Source: Siphonodentalium dalli (lineage: Eukaryota; Mollusca; Scaphopoda; Gadilida; Siphonodentaliidae). Taken from it: 64,000 nt of DNA. The stretch is from NCBI GenBank assembly GCA_032622095.1, contig CP136063.1:183687956-183751955 (forward strand), written 5' to 3'. The translations under genes were made by a program, and so were the position numbers. Positions 50,099 to 63,111 of this stretch are shown in pieces; position 1 is the stretch's first letter; each line of letters opens with the position of its first letter. Below the pieces are notes generated by a model. It was not told the origin of the DNA, searched no databases, and was given only the letters and a program-made list of their open reading frames with translations.

Positions 50099-51359
50099 AT
50101 GAGTATATTGTTTTGTATGCGGGTAAGTATGACTTTTTCAAATAGTTTATATATAGCTGTTAATATGGTTATGGCACGATATTTATCAGTTATCCTTTGC
50201 TTTATTTTCGCCTTTATGAAGATTGATCATCAAACCTTGTCTGGAGTCCCGGTACTCACATCAAGTTTGTCATCGGAGAAAGAACTGAACGAAAAGCTGC
50301 TATCCAAATCATCGTCACGCTTTAATCTCTTCTGTGACTGGAAAAACGAAATTGAAGATGTTGTTTCATGTATACATGTACATATGGCCAATGTGATGTT
50401 AACATGTCAGTTTATAACTGAATATGAAAAACCGTTAATCGCATCGTTATAGGTAATCCGTGTATGATTTTCAGACACATATGGTGCGCACACTCTAGCT
50501 GCATTATATCAGACTGCGACAAACATCGTATCATCTCAGATCAGTACAGGCCAGAACTTAATACGATATACTGATTTATTTTCAAGCAACTGAAAGGAGT
50601 TATTCGACCAGGAAATATGCTGGTCTTAGTCAGGGAATAATAATTACCCCTTATTTTGCTACAATGATTATCAATCAAGTACGATCTTTGTTTGTGTTTA
50701 GCAAGAGGTATGCCAAGACGGATTGAAAATTCCACTTCCATCAATGATGTAGATAATTCGTTAAACGAGCACGCACGTTTACATGTCACAAACTCATGTT
50801 TTGTTTCGTTACTAAATAATATGATCACATATTGTGTAGAATTGTACTTGAATCTCCAAATCTGACTATACCGAAAACATATGTATCAAGTCCGAGATGC
50901 CTTCTCTGGTAAGGGTTAGCAGCATCATGTCGTCTACTTGAGTTGTGGCAGAACAGTCTATTCCCTGAATTTGAAGGCCATAATGTTGTTTTTCTAATTT
51001 CCGGAGTAGATCATCGATATATAACTTATATAGCAGGACAGACAAATTAGTACCTTGATTTGTTCCACGATGAACAGTGAACCATCTGGATGTGACATGA
51101 TCAAATATGACGAAGTATTGTATATTGGTAAGAAGTGAGCGTAGACTTTGCCAAATTATTCCACTGATACCTCGTTTATGGAGTTTGTAGAGCAGACTGT
51201 TTGTCCAAATGCAATAAAATTATTTTTGAGTATCGAGAAGACATGCAAATAACTTACTACCACGATCTTTTGTGAAGTTGACATATTCGTGAAAGAGGTA
51301 AGCCATCATCATACAACGACATCTCTGAAACTCGTGCTGCAGGGACTGACAGCGATTAA
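50099..51359 (-). repeat. Monomer 40 (L, 1261 bp)
   Basis: Long type with an open plus-strand frame (50099-50452) and a private 3-nt insertion (cgttactaaataat) near 50811. RT stop at 51220. Confidence 0.9.
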
Positions 51360-52624
51360 ATGAGTATATTGTTTTGTATGCGGGTAAGTATGACTTTTTC
51401 AAATAGTTTATATATAGCTGTTAATATGGTTATGGCACGATATTTATCAGTTATCCTTTGCTTTATTTTCGCCTTTATGAAGATTGATCATCAAACCTCG
51501 TCTGGAGTCCTGGTACTCACATCAAGTTTGTCATCGGAGAAAGAGAAAGAACCGAACGAAAAGCTGCTGTCCAAATTATCGTCACGCTTTAATCTCTTCT
51601 GTAACTGGAAAAACGAAATTGAAGATGTTGTTTCAGGTATACATGTACATTCGGCCAATGTGATGTTAACATGTCAGTTTATAACTGAATATGAAAAAAC
51701 GTTAATAGCATCGTTCTAGGTAATCCGTGTATGTTTTTCAGACACATATGGTGCGCATATTGTAGCTGCATTATATCACACTGCGACAAACATCGTAACA
51801 TATCAGATCAGTACAGGCCAGAACTTAATACGATATACTGATTTTATTTTCAAGCAACTGAAAGGAGTTATCCGGCCAGGAAATATGCCGGTCTTAGTCA
51901 GGGAATAATAATTACCCCTTATTTTGCTACAATGATTATCTATCAATTACGATCTTTGTTTGTGTTTAGCAAGAGGTATGCCAAGACGGATTGCAGATTC
52001 CACTTCCATCAATGGTGTAGATAATTCGTTAAACGAGCACGCACGTTTACATGTCACAAACTCATGTTTTGTTTCGTTAAATAAAATGATCACATATTGT
52101 GTAGAATTGTACTTGATTCTCCAAATCTGACTATACCGAAAACATATGTATCAAGTCCGAGATGCCTTCTCTGGTAAGGGTTACCAGCATCATGTCGTCT
52201 ACTTGAGTTGTGGCAGAACAGTCTATTCCCTGAATTTGAAGGCCATAATGTTGTTTTTCTCATTTCCGGAGTAGATCATCGATATATAACTTATATAGCA
52301 GGTCAGGCAAATGAGCACCTTAATTTGTTCCATGATGGACAGTGAACCATCTGAGTGTGACTTGATTAAATATGACGAAGCATTGTATATTGGTAAGAAG
52401 TGAGCATAGACTTTGCCAAAGTATTCCACTGATACCTCGTTTATAGAGTTTGTAGAGCAGACTGTTTGTCCAGACGTAATCAAATTATTTTTGGGTATCG
52501 AGAAGACATGCAAATAACTTACTACCACGATTCTTTGTGAAGTGGACATATTCGTGAAAGAGGTAAGACATCATCATACAACGACCCCTCTGAAACTCGT
52601 GCTGCAGGGACTGACAGCGATTAA
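51360..52624 (-). repeat. Monomer 41 (L, 1265 bp), S-type RT body
   Basis: L spacer, but the RT segment (about 52140-52500) carries S-linked variants (gagcacc, gagcatagac, tttatagag, tttttggg) together with the motif A stop at 52485. Confidence 0.88.
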
Positions 52625-53880
52625 ATGAGTATATTGTTTTGTATGCGGGTAAGTATGACTTTTTCAAATAGTTTATATGTATCTGTTAATATGGTTATGG
52701 CACGATATTTATCAGTTATCCTTTGCTTTATGTTCGCCTTTATGAAGGTTGATCATCAAACATCGTCTGGAGTCCCGGTACTCACATCAAGTTTGTCATC
52801 GGAGAAAGAACTGAACGAAAAGCTGCTGTCCAAATCATCGTCACGCTTTAATCTCTTCTGTAACTGGAAAAACGAAATTGAAGATGTTGTTTCAGGTATA
52901 CATGTACATATGGCCAATGTGATGTTAACATGTCAGTTTATAACTGAATATGAAAAACCGTTAATCGCATCGTTCTAGGTAATCCGTGTATGTTTTTCAG
53001 ACATATATGGTGCGCACACTCTAGCTGCATCATATCAGACTGCGACAAACATCGTAACATCTCAGATCAGTACAGGCCAGAACTTAATACGATATACTGA
53101 TTTATTTTCAAGCAACTGAAAGGAGTTATTCGGCCAGGAAATATGCCGGTCTTAGTCAGGGAATAATAATTACCCTTATTTTGCTACAATGATTATCTAT
53201 CAATTACGATCTTTGTTTGTGTTTAGCAAGAGGTATGCTAGACGGATTGCAGATTCCACTTCCATCAATCATGTAGATAATTCGTTAAACGAGCACGCAC
53301 GTTTACATGTCACAAACTCATGTCTTGCTTCGTTAAATAAAATGATCACATATTGTGTAGAATTGTACTTGAATCTCCAAATCTGACCATACCAAAAAGA
53401 TATGTATCAAGTCCGAGATGCCTTCTCCGTTAAGGGTTACCGGCATCATGTCGTCTACTTGAGTTGTGGCAGAACAGTCTATTCCCTGAATTTGAAGGCC
53501 ATAATGTTGTTTTTCTAATTTCCGGAGTAGATCATCGATATATAACTTATATAGCAGGGCAGGCAAATTAGTACCTTGATTTGTTCCATGGTGAACAGTG
53601 AACCATCTGGATGCGAGATGATCAAATATGACGAAGAATTGTATATTGGTAAGAAGTGAGCGTAGACTTTGCCAAATTATTCCACTGATACCTCGTTTAT
53701 AGAGTTTGTAGAGCAGACTGTTTGTCCAAATGAAATCAAGTTATTTTTGAGTATCGTGAAGACATGCAAATAACTTACTACCACGGTCCTTTGTGAAGTT
53801 GACATATTCGTGAATGAGGTAAGACATCATCATACAACGACCTCTCTGAAACTCGTGCAGCAGGGACTGACAGCGATTAA
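52625..53880 (-). repeat. Monomer 42 (L, 1256 bp)
   Basis: Long type, open plus-strand frame 52625-52978; RT stop at 53741. One S-type variant (tttatagag) near 53700. Confidence 0.9.
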
Positions 53881-55145
53881 ATGAGTATATTGTTTTGTAT
53901 GCGGGTAAGTATGACTTTTTCAAATAGTTTATATATAGCTGTTAATATGGTTATGGCACGATATTTATCAGTTATCCTTTGCTTTATTTTCGCCTTTATG
54001 AAGTTTGATCATCAAACCTCGTCTGGAGTCCCGGTACTCACATCAAGTTTGTCATCGGAGAAAGAGAAAGAACCGAACGAAAAGCTGCTGTCCAAATTGT
54101 CGTCACGCTTTAATCTCTTCTGTAACTGGAAAAAACGAAATTGAAGATGTTGTTTCAGGTATACATGTACATATGGCCAATGTGATGTTAACATGTCAGT
54201 ATATAACTGAATATGAAAAACCGTTAATCGCATCGTTCTAGGTAACCCGTGTATGTTATTCAGACACATATGGTGCGCACACTCTAGCTGCATTATATCA
54301 GACTGCGTCAAACATCGTAACATCTCAGATCAGTACAGGCCAGAACTTAATACGATATACTGATTTATTTTCAAGCAACTGAAAGGATTTTTTCGGCCAG
54401 GAAATATGCTGGTCTTAGTCAGGGAATAATAATTACCCCTTATTTTGCTACAATGATTATCAATCAAGTTCGATCTTTGTTTGTGTTTAGCAAGAGGTAT
54501 GCCAAGACGGATTGCAGATTCCACTTCCATCAATGATGTAGATAATTCGTTAAACGAGCACGCACGTTTACATGTCACAAACTCATGTTTTGTTTCGTTA
54601 AATAAAATGATCACATATTGTGTAGAATTGTACTTGAATCTCCAAATCTGACTATACCGAAAACATATGTATCAAGTCCGAGATGCCTTCTCTGGTAAGC
54701 GTTACCAGCATCATGTCGTCTACTTGAGTTGTGACAGAACAGTCTATTCCCTGAATTTGAAGGCCATAATGTTGTTTTTCTAATTTCCGGAGTAGATCAT
54801 CGATATATAACTTATATAGCAGGGCAGGCAAATGAGCACCTTGATTTGTTCCATGATGAACAGTGAACCATCTGGGTGTGACATGATTAAATATGACGAA
54901 GCATTGTATATTGGTAAGAAGTGAGCATAGACTTTGCCAAATTATTCCACTGATACCTCGTTTATAGAGTTTGTAGAGCAGACTGTTTGTCCAGACGCAA
55001 TCAAATTCTTTTTGGGTATCGAGAAGACATGCAAATAACTTACTACCACGATCCTTTGTGAAGTTGACATATTCGTGAAAGAGGTAAGACATCATCATAC
55101 AACGACCTCTCTGAAGCTTGTGCTGCAGAGACTGGCAGCGATTAA
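53881..55145 (-). repeat. Monomer 43 (L, 1265 bp)
   Basis: Long type; open RT segment 54652-55185. Confidence 0.9.
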
Positions 55146-55185
55146 ATGAGTATATTTTGTATGCGGGTAAGTATGACTTTTTCAA
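54652..55185 (-). pseudogene. LINE RT core fragment, 177 codons
   Basis: Open, with K in QHKLQRG and V in DCSVTTQ. The latter is shared with 62618-63151, suggesting exchange or common descent. Confidence 0.83.
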
Positions 55186-56321
55186 ATAGTTTATATATAG
55201 CTTTTAATATGGTTATGGCACGATATCGCGGTACTCACATCAAGTTTGTCATCGGAGAAAGAACTGAACGAAAAGCTGCTGTCCAAATTATCGTCACGCT
55301 TTAATCTCTTCTCTAACTGGAAAAACGAAATTGAAGATGTTGTTTCAGGTATACATGTACATATGGCCAATCTGATGTTAACATGTCAGTTTATAACTGA
55401 ATATGAAAAACCGTTAATCGCATCGTTCTAGGTAATCCGTGTATGTTTTTCAGACACATGGTGTGCACACTCTAGCTGCATTATACCAGACTGCGACAAA
55501 CATCGTAACATCTCAGATCAGTACAGGCCAGAACTTAATACGATATACTGATTTATTTTCAAGCAACAGAAAGGAGTTTTTCGGCCAGGAAATATGCCGG
55601 TCTTAGTCAGGGAATAATAATTACCCTTATTTTGCTACAATGATTATCAAGTACGATCTTTGTTTGTGTTTAGCAAGAGGTATGCCTAGACGGATTGCAC
55701 TTCCATCAATGATGTAGAGAATTCGTTAAACGAGCATGCACGTTTAAATGTCACAAACTCATGTTTTGTTTCGTTAAATAAAATGATCACATATTGTGTA
55801 GAATTGTACTTGAATCTCCAAATCTGACTATACCGAAAAGATATGTATCAAGTCCGAGATGCCTTCTCTGGTAAGGGTTACCAGCATCATGTCGTCTACT
55901 TGAGTTGTGGCAGAACAGTCTATTCCCTGAATTTGAAGGCCATAATGTTGTTTTTCTAATTTCCGGAGTAGATCATCGTTATATAACTTATATAGCAGGG
56001 CAGGCAAATGAGCACCTTGATTTGTTCCATGATGAACAGTGAACCATCTGGGTGTGACATGATTAAATATGACGAAGCATTGTATATTGGTAAGAAGTGA
56101 GCATAGACTTTGCCAAATTATTCCACTGATACCTCGTTTATAGAGTTTGTAGAGCAGACTGTTTGTCCAGACGCAATCAAATTCTTTTTGGGTATCGAGA
56201 AGACATGCAAATAACCTACTACCACGATCCTTTGTGAAGTTGACATATTCGTGAAAGAGGTAAGACATCATCATACAACGACCTCTCTGAAGCTCGTGCT
56301 GCAGGGACTGACAGCGATTAA
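55146..56321 (-). repeat. Monomer 44 (S, 1176 bp)
   Basis: Shortest complete unit. It has a 2-nt loss near 55454 (cacatggtg) and a 7-nt loss (ggattgcacttcc) near 55699. Open RT segment 55828-56361. Confidence 0.9.
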
Positions 56322-56361
56322 ATGAGTATATTTTGTATGCGGGTAAGTATGACTTTTTCAA
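55828..56361 (-). pseudogene. LINE RT core fragment, 177 codons
   Basis: Open, with RGSRLFAC before motif A, YNDDLL in the YIDD block and HIFSV at the end. It precedes an S' landmark. Confidence 0.83.
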
Positions 56362-58133
56362 ATAGTTTATATATAGCTGTTAATATGGTTATGGCACGAT
56401 ATCTATCCCGGTACTCACATCAAGTTTGTCATCGGAGAAAGAACTGAACGAAAAGCTGCTGTCCAAATTATCGTCACGCTTTAATCTCTTCTCTAACTGG
56501 AACAACGAAATTGAAGATGTTGTTACAGGTATACATGTACATATGGCCAATGTGATGTTAACATGTCAGTTTATAACTGAATATGAAAAACCGTTAATCG
56601 CATCGTTCTAGGTAATCCGTGTATGTTTTTCAGACACATTTGGTGCGCACACTCTAGCTGCATTATATCAGACTGCGACAAACATCGTAACATCTCAGAT
56701 CAGTACAGACCAGAACTTAATACGATATACTGATTTATTTTCAAGCAACTGAAAGGAGTTATCCGGCCAGGAAATATGCCGGTCTTAGTCAGGGAATAAT
56801 AATTACCCCTTATTTTGCTACAATGATTATCAAGTACGATCTTTGTTTGTGTTTAGCAAGAGGTATGCTAGACGGATTGCAGATTCCACTTCCATCAATG
56901 ATGTATAGAATTCGTTAAACGAGCACGCACGTTTACATGTCACAAACTCATGTTCTGTTTCGTTAAATATTATGATCACATATTGTGTAGAATTGTACTT
57001 GAATCTCCAAATCTGACTGTACCGAAAACATATGTATCAAGTGCGAGATGCCTTCTCTGGTAAGGGTTACCAGCATCATGTCGTCTACTTGAGTTGTGGC
57101 AGAACAGTCTTTTCCCTGAATTCGAAGGCCATAATGTTGTTTTTTCTAATTTCCGGAGTAGATCATCGATATATAACTTATATAGCAGGGCAGGCAAATT
57201 AATACCTTGAGTTGTTCGCATCATTCTAGGTAACCCGTGTATGTTTTTCAGACACACATGGTGCGCACACTCTAGCTGCATTATATCAGACTGCGACAAA
57301 CATCGTAACATCTCAGATCAGTACAGGCCAGAACTTAATACGATATACTGATTTATTTTCAAGCAACTGGAAGGAGTTATTCGGCCAGGAAATATGCCGG
57401 TCTTAGTCAGGGAATAATAATTACCCCTTATTTTGCTACAATGATTATCTATCAAGTACGATCTTTGTTTGTGTTTAGCAAGAGGTATGCCAAGACGGAT
57501 TGCAGATTCCACTTCCATCAATGATGTAGAGAATTCGTTAAACGAGCACGCACGTTTAAATGTCACAAACTCATGTTTTGTTTCGTTGAATAAAATGATC
57601 ACATATTGTGTAGAATTGTACTTGAATCTCCAAATCTGACTATACCGAAAAGATATGTATCAAGTCCGAGATGCCTTCTCTGGTAAGGGTTACCAGCATC
57701 ATGTCGTCTACTTGAGTTGTGGCAGAACAGTCTATTCCCTGAATTTGAAGGCCATCATGTTGTTTTTCTAATTTCCGGAGTATATCATCGATATATAACT
57801 TATATAGCAGGGCAGGTAAATTAATAACTTGATTTGTTCCATGGTGAACAGTGAACCATCTGGATGTGAGATGATCAAATATGACGAAGCATTGTATATT
57901 GGTAAGAAGTGGGCGTAGACTTTGCCAAATTATTCCACTGATACCTCGTTTATGGAGTTTGTAGAGCAGACTGTTTGTCCAAATGCAATCACATTATTTT
58001 TGAGTATCGTGAAGACATGCAAATAACTTACTACCACGGTCCTTTGTGAAGTTGACATATTCGTGAACGAGGTAAGACATCATCATACAACGGCCTCTCT
58101 GAAACTCGTGCAGCAGGGTCTGACAGCGATTAA
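56322..58133 (-). repeat. Monomer 45 (S'), composite with internal deletion (1812 bp)
   Basis: S' unit fused near 57213-57218 (gttgttc to gcatcattctagg) to a second unit, losing roughly 640 bp including a landmark. The second RT segment stops at 57994. Confidence 0.87.
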
Positions 58134-59398
58134 ATGAGTATATTGTTTTGTATGCGGGTAAGTATGACTTTTTCAAATAGTTTATATATAGCTGTTAATA
58201 TGGTTATGGCACGATATTTATCAGTTATCCTTTGCTTTATTTTCGCCTTTATGAAGTTTGATCATCAAACCTCGTCTGGAGTCCCGGTACTCACATCAAG
58301 TTTGTCATCGGAGAAAGAGAAAGAACCGAACGAAAAGCTGCTGTCCAAATTGTCGTCACGCTTTAATCTCTTCTGTAACTGGAAAAAACGAAATTGAAGA
58401 TGTTGTTTCAGGTATACATATACATATGGCCAATGTGATGTTAACATGTCAGTATATAACTGAATATGAAAAACCGTTAATCGCATCGTTCTAGGTAACC
58501 CGTGTATGTTATTCAGACACATATGGTGCGCACACTCTAGCTGCATTATATCAGACTGCGTCAAACATCGTAACATCTCAGATCAGTACAGGCCAGAACT
58601 TAATACGATATACTGATTTATTTTCAAGCAACTGAAAGGAGTTATTCGGCCAGGAAATATGCTGGTCTTAGTCAGGGAATAATAATTACCCCTTATTTTG
58701 CTACAATGATTATCAATCAAGTTCGATCTTTGTTTGTGTTTAGCAAGAGGTATGCCAAGACGGATTGCAGATTCCACTTCCATCAGTGATGTAGATAATT
58801 CGTTAAACGAGCACGCACGTTTACATGTCACAAACTCATGTTTTGTTTCGTTAAATAAAATGATCACATATTGTGTAGAATTGTACTTGAATCTCCAAAT
58901 CTGACTATACCGAAAACATATGTATCAAGTCCGAGATGCCTTCTCTGGTAAGGGTTACCAGCATCATGTCGTCTACTTGAGTTGTGGCAGAACAGTCTAT
59001 TCCCTGAATTTGAAGGCCATAATGTTGTTTGTCTAATTTCCGGAGTAGATCATCGTTATATAACTTATATAGCAGGGCAGGCAAATGAGCACCTTGATTG
59101 GTTCCATGATGAACAGTGAACCATCTGGGTGTGACATGATTAAATATGACGAAGCATTGTATATTGGTAAGAAGTGAGCATAGACTTTGCCATATTATTC
59201 CACTGATACCTCGTTTATAGAGTTTGTAGAGCAGACTGTTTGTCCAGACGCAATCAAATTCTTTTTGGGTATCGAGAAGACATGCAAATAACTTACTACC
59301 ACGATCCTTTGTGAAGTTGACATATTCGTGAAAGAGGTAAGACATCATCATACAACGACCTCTCTGAAGCTCGTGCTGCAGGGACTGACAGCGATTGA
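58134..59398 (-). repeat. Monomer 46 (L, 1265 bp)
   Basis: Long type; open RT segment 58905-59438. Confidence 0.9.
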
Positions 59399-59438
59399 AT
59401 GAGTATATTTTGTATGCGGGTAAGTATGACTTTTTCAA
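58905..59438 (-). pseudogene. LINE RT core fragment, 177 codons
   Basis: Open, with YNDDLLRKLDKQ. The YNDD form is seen upstream of S or S' landmarks at 18366, 55828 and here. Confidence 0.83.
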
Positions 59439-60592
59439 ATAGTTTATATATATCTGTTAATATGGTTGTGGCACGATATCTATCCCGGTACTCACATCAA
59501 GTTTGTCATCGGAGAAAGAACTGAACGAAAAGCTGCTGTCCAAATTATCGTCACGCTTTAATCTCTTCTCTAACTGGAAAAACGAAATTGAAGATGTTGT
59601 TACAGGTATACATGTACATATGGCCAATGTGATGTTGACATGTCACTTTATAACTGAATATGAAAAACCGTTAATCGCATCGTTCTAGGTAACCCGTGTA
59701 TGTTTTTCAGACACATATGGTGCGCACACTCTAGCTGCATTATATCAGACTGCGACAAACATCGTAACATCTCAGATAAGTACAGACCAGAACTTAATAC
59801 AATATACTGATTTATTTTCAAGCAACTGAAAGGAGTTATTCGGCCAGGAAATATGCCGGTCTTAGTCAGGGAATAATAATTACCCCTTATTTTGTTACAA
59901 TGATTATCTACCAATTACGATCTTTGTTTGTGTCTAGCAAGAGGTATGCTAGACGGATTGCAGATTCCACTTCCATCAATGATGTAGATAATTCGTTAAA
60001 CGATCACGCACGTTTACATGTCACAAACCCATGTTTTGTTTCGTTAAATAAAATGATCACATATTGTGTAGAATTGTACTTGAATCTCCAAATCTGACTA
60101 TACCAAAAAGATATGTATCAAGTCCGAGATGCCTTCTCTGGTAATGGTTACCAGCATCATGTCGTCTACTTTTGTTGTGACAGAACAGTCTATTCCCTGA
60201 ATTGGAAGGCCATAATGTTGTTTTTTCTAATTTCCGGAGTAGATCATCGATAGATAACTTATATAGCAGGGCAGGCAAATTATTACCTTGATTTGTTCCA
60301 TGGTGAACAGTGAACCATCTGGATGCGAGATGATCAAATATGACGAAGCATTGTATATTGGTAAGAAGTGAGCGTAGACTTTGCCAAATTATTCCACTGA
60401 TACCTCGTTTATGGAGTTTGTAGAGCAGACTATTTGTCCAGACGCAATCAAATTATTTTTGAGTATCGAGAAGACATGCAAATAACTTACTACAACGATC
60501 ATTTGTGAAGTTGACATATTCGTGAAAGAGGTAAGACATCATCATACAACGACCTCTCTGAAACTCGTGATGCAGTGACTGACAGCGATTAA
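59399..60592 (-). repeat. Monomer 47 (S', 1194 bp)
   Basis: S' type (gatatctatcccgg near 59478). Contains the joined thumb/C-terminal frame 59648-59914. RT stop at 60453. Confidence 0.9.
59648..59914 (-). pseudogene. LINE RT thumb/C-terminal fragment, joined form
   Basis: Second monomer in which TTA replaces the usual TGA. It runs from NHCNKIRGNYYSLTKTGIFPG through IVLSSGLYLSEMLRC to CLKNIHGLPR, so the two halves usually split by a stop form one frame. Confidence 0.65.
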
Positions 60593-61847
60593 ATGAGTAT
60601 ATTTTTTTGTATGCGGGTAAGTATGACTTTTTCAAATAGTTTATATATTGCTGTTAATATTGTTATGGCACGATATTTATCAGTTATCCTTTGCTTTATT
60701 TTCGCCTTTATGAAGATTGATCATCAAACCTCGTCTGGAGTCCCGGTACTCACATCAAGTTTGTCATCGGAGAAAGAACTGAACGAAAAGCTGCTGTCCA
60801 ATTCATCGTCACGCTTTAATCTCTTCTGTATCTGGAAAAAACGAAATTAAAGATCTTGTTTCAGGTATACATGTACATATGGCCAATGTGATGTTGACAT
60901 GTCACTTTATAACTGAATATGAAAAACCGTTAATCGCATCGTTCTAGGTAACCCGTGTATGTTTTTCAGACACATATGGTGCGCACACTCTAGCTGCATT
61001 ATATCAGACTGCGACAAACATCGTAACATCTCAGATCAGTACAGTCCAGAACTTAATACAATATACTGATTTATTTCCAAGCAACTGAAAGGAGTTATTC
61101 GGCCAGGAAATATGCCGGTCTTAGTCAGGGAATAATAATTACCCCTTATTTTGCTACAATGATTATCAAGTACGATCTTTGTTTGTGTTTAGCAAGAGGT
61201 ATGCCTAGACGGATTGCAGATTCCACTTCCATCAATGATGTAGAGAATTCGTTAAACGAGCACGCACGTTTAAATGTCACAAACTCATGTTTTGTTTCGT
61301 TAAATAAAATGATCACATATTGTGTAGAATGGTACTTGAATCTCCAAATCTGACTATACCGAAAACATATGTATCAAGTGCGAGATGCCTTCTCTGGTAA
61401 GGGTTACCAGCATCATGTCGTCTACTTGAGTTGTGACAGAACAGTCTTTTCCCTGAATTCGAAGGCCATAATGTTGTTTTTCTAATTTCCGGAGTAGATC
61501 ATCGATATATAACTTATATAGCAGGGCAGGCAAATTAATACCTTGATTTGTTCCATGGTGAACAGTGAACCATCTGGATGTGAGATGATCAAATATGACG
61601 AAGCATTGTATATTGGTAAGAAGTGAGCGTAGACTTTGTCAAATGATTCCACTGATACCTCGTTTATGGAGTTTGTAGAGCAGACGGTTTGTTCAGACGC
61701 AATCAAATTCTTTATGAGTATCGAGAAGACATGCAAATAACTTACTACCACGATCCTTTGTGAAGTTGACATATTCGTGAATGAGGTAAGACATCATCAT
61801 ACAACGACCTCTCTGAAACTCGTGCTGCAGGGACAGACAGCGAATAC
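60593..61847 (-). repeat. Monomer 48 (L, 1255 bp)
   Basis: Long type. RT has W-to-TGA (gtcaaatgattcc near 61638). Confidence 0.9.
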
Positions 61848-63111
61848 ATGAGTATATTGTTTTGTATGCGGGTAAGTATGACTTTTTCAAATAGTTTATA
61901 TATAGCTGTTAATATGGTTATGGCACGATATTTATCAGTTATCCTTTGCTTTATTTTCGCCTTTATGAAGATTGATCATCAAACCTCGTCTGGAGTCCCG
62001 GTACTCACATCAAGTTTGTCATCGGAGAAAGAGAAAGAACCGAACGAAAAGCTGCTGTCCAAATTGTCGTCACGCTTTAATCTCTTCTGTAACTGGAAAA
62101 AACGAAATTGAAGATGTTGTTTCAGGTATACATGTACATATGACCAATGTGATGTTAACATGTCAGTATATAACTGAATATGAAAAACCGTTAATCGCAT
62201 CGTTCTAGGTACCCGTGTATGTTATTCAGACACATATGGTGCGCACACTCTAGCTGCATTATATCAGACTGCGTCAAACATCGTAACATCTCAGATCAGT
62301 ACAGGCCAGAACTTAATACGATATACTGATTTATTTTCAAGCAACTGAAAGGAGTTATTCGGCCAGGAAATATGCTGGTCTTAGTCAGGGAATAATAATT
62401 ACCCCTTATTTTGCTACAATGATTATCAATCAAGTTCGATCTTTGTTTGTGTTTAGCAAGAGGTATGCCAAGACGGATTGCAGATTCCACTTCCATCAAT
62501 GATGTAGATAATTCGTTAAACGAGCACGCACGTTTACATGTCACAAACTCATGTTTTGTTTCGTTAAATAAAATGATCACATATTGTGTAGAATTGTACT
62601 TGAATCTCCAAATCTGACTATACCGAAAACATATGTATCAAGTCCGAGATGCCTTCTCTGGTAAGGGTTACCAGCATCATGTCGTCTACTTGAGTTGTGA
62701 CAGAACAGTCTATTCCCTGAATTTGAAGGCCATAATGTTGTTTTTCTAATTTCCGGAGTAGATCATCGATATATAACTTATATAGCAGGGCAGGCAAATG
62801 AGCACCTTGATTTGTTCCATGATGAACAGTGAACCATCTGGGTGTGACATGATCAAATATGACGAAGCATTGTATATTGGTAAGAAGTGAGCGTAGACTT
62901 TGCCAAATTATTCCACTGATACCTCGTTTATGGAGTTTGTAGAGCAGACTGTTTGTCCAGACGCAATCAAATTCTTTTTGGGTATCGAGAAGACTTGCAA
63001 ATAACTTACTACCACGATCCTTTGTGAAGTTGACATATTCGTGAAAGAGGTAAGACATCATCATACAACGACCTCTCTGAAGCTCGTGCTGCAGGGACTG
63101 ACAGCGATTAA
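61848..63111 (-). repeat. Monomer 49 (L, 1264 bp)
   Basis: Long type; open RT segment 62618-63151 that is a mosaic of S- and L-linked variants. Confidence 0.9.
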
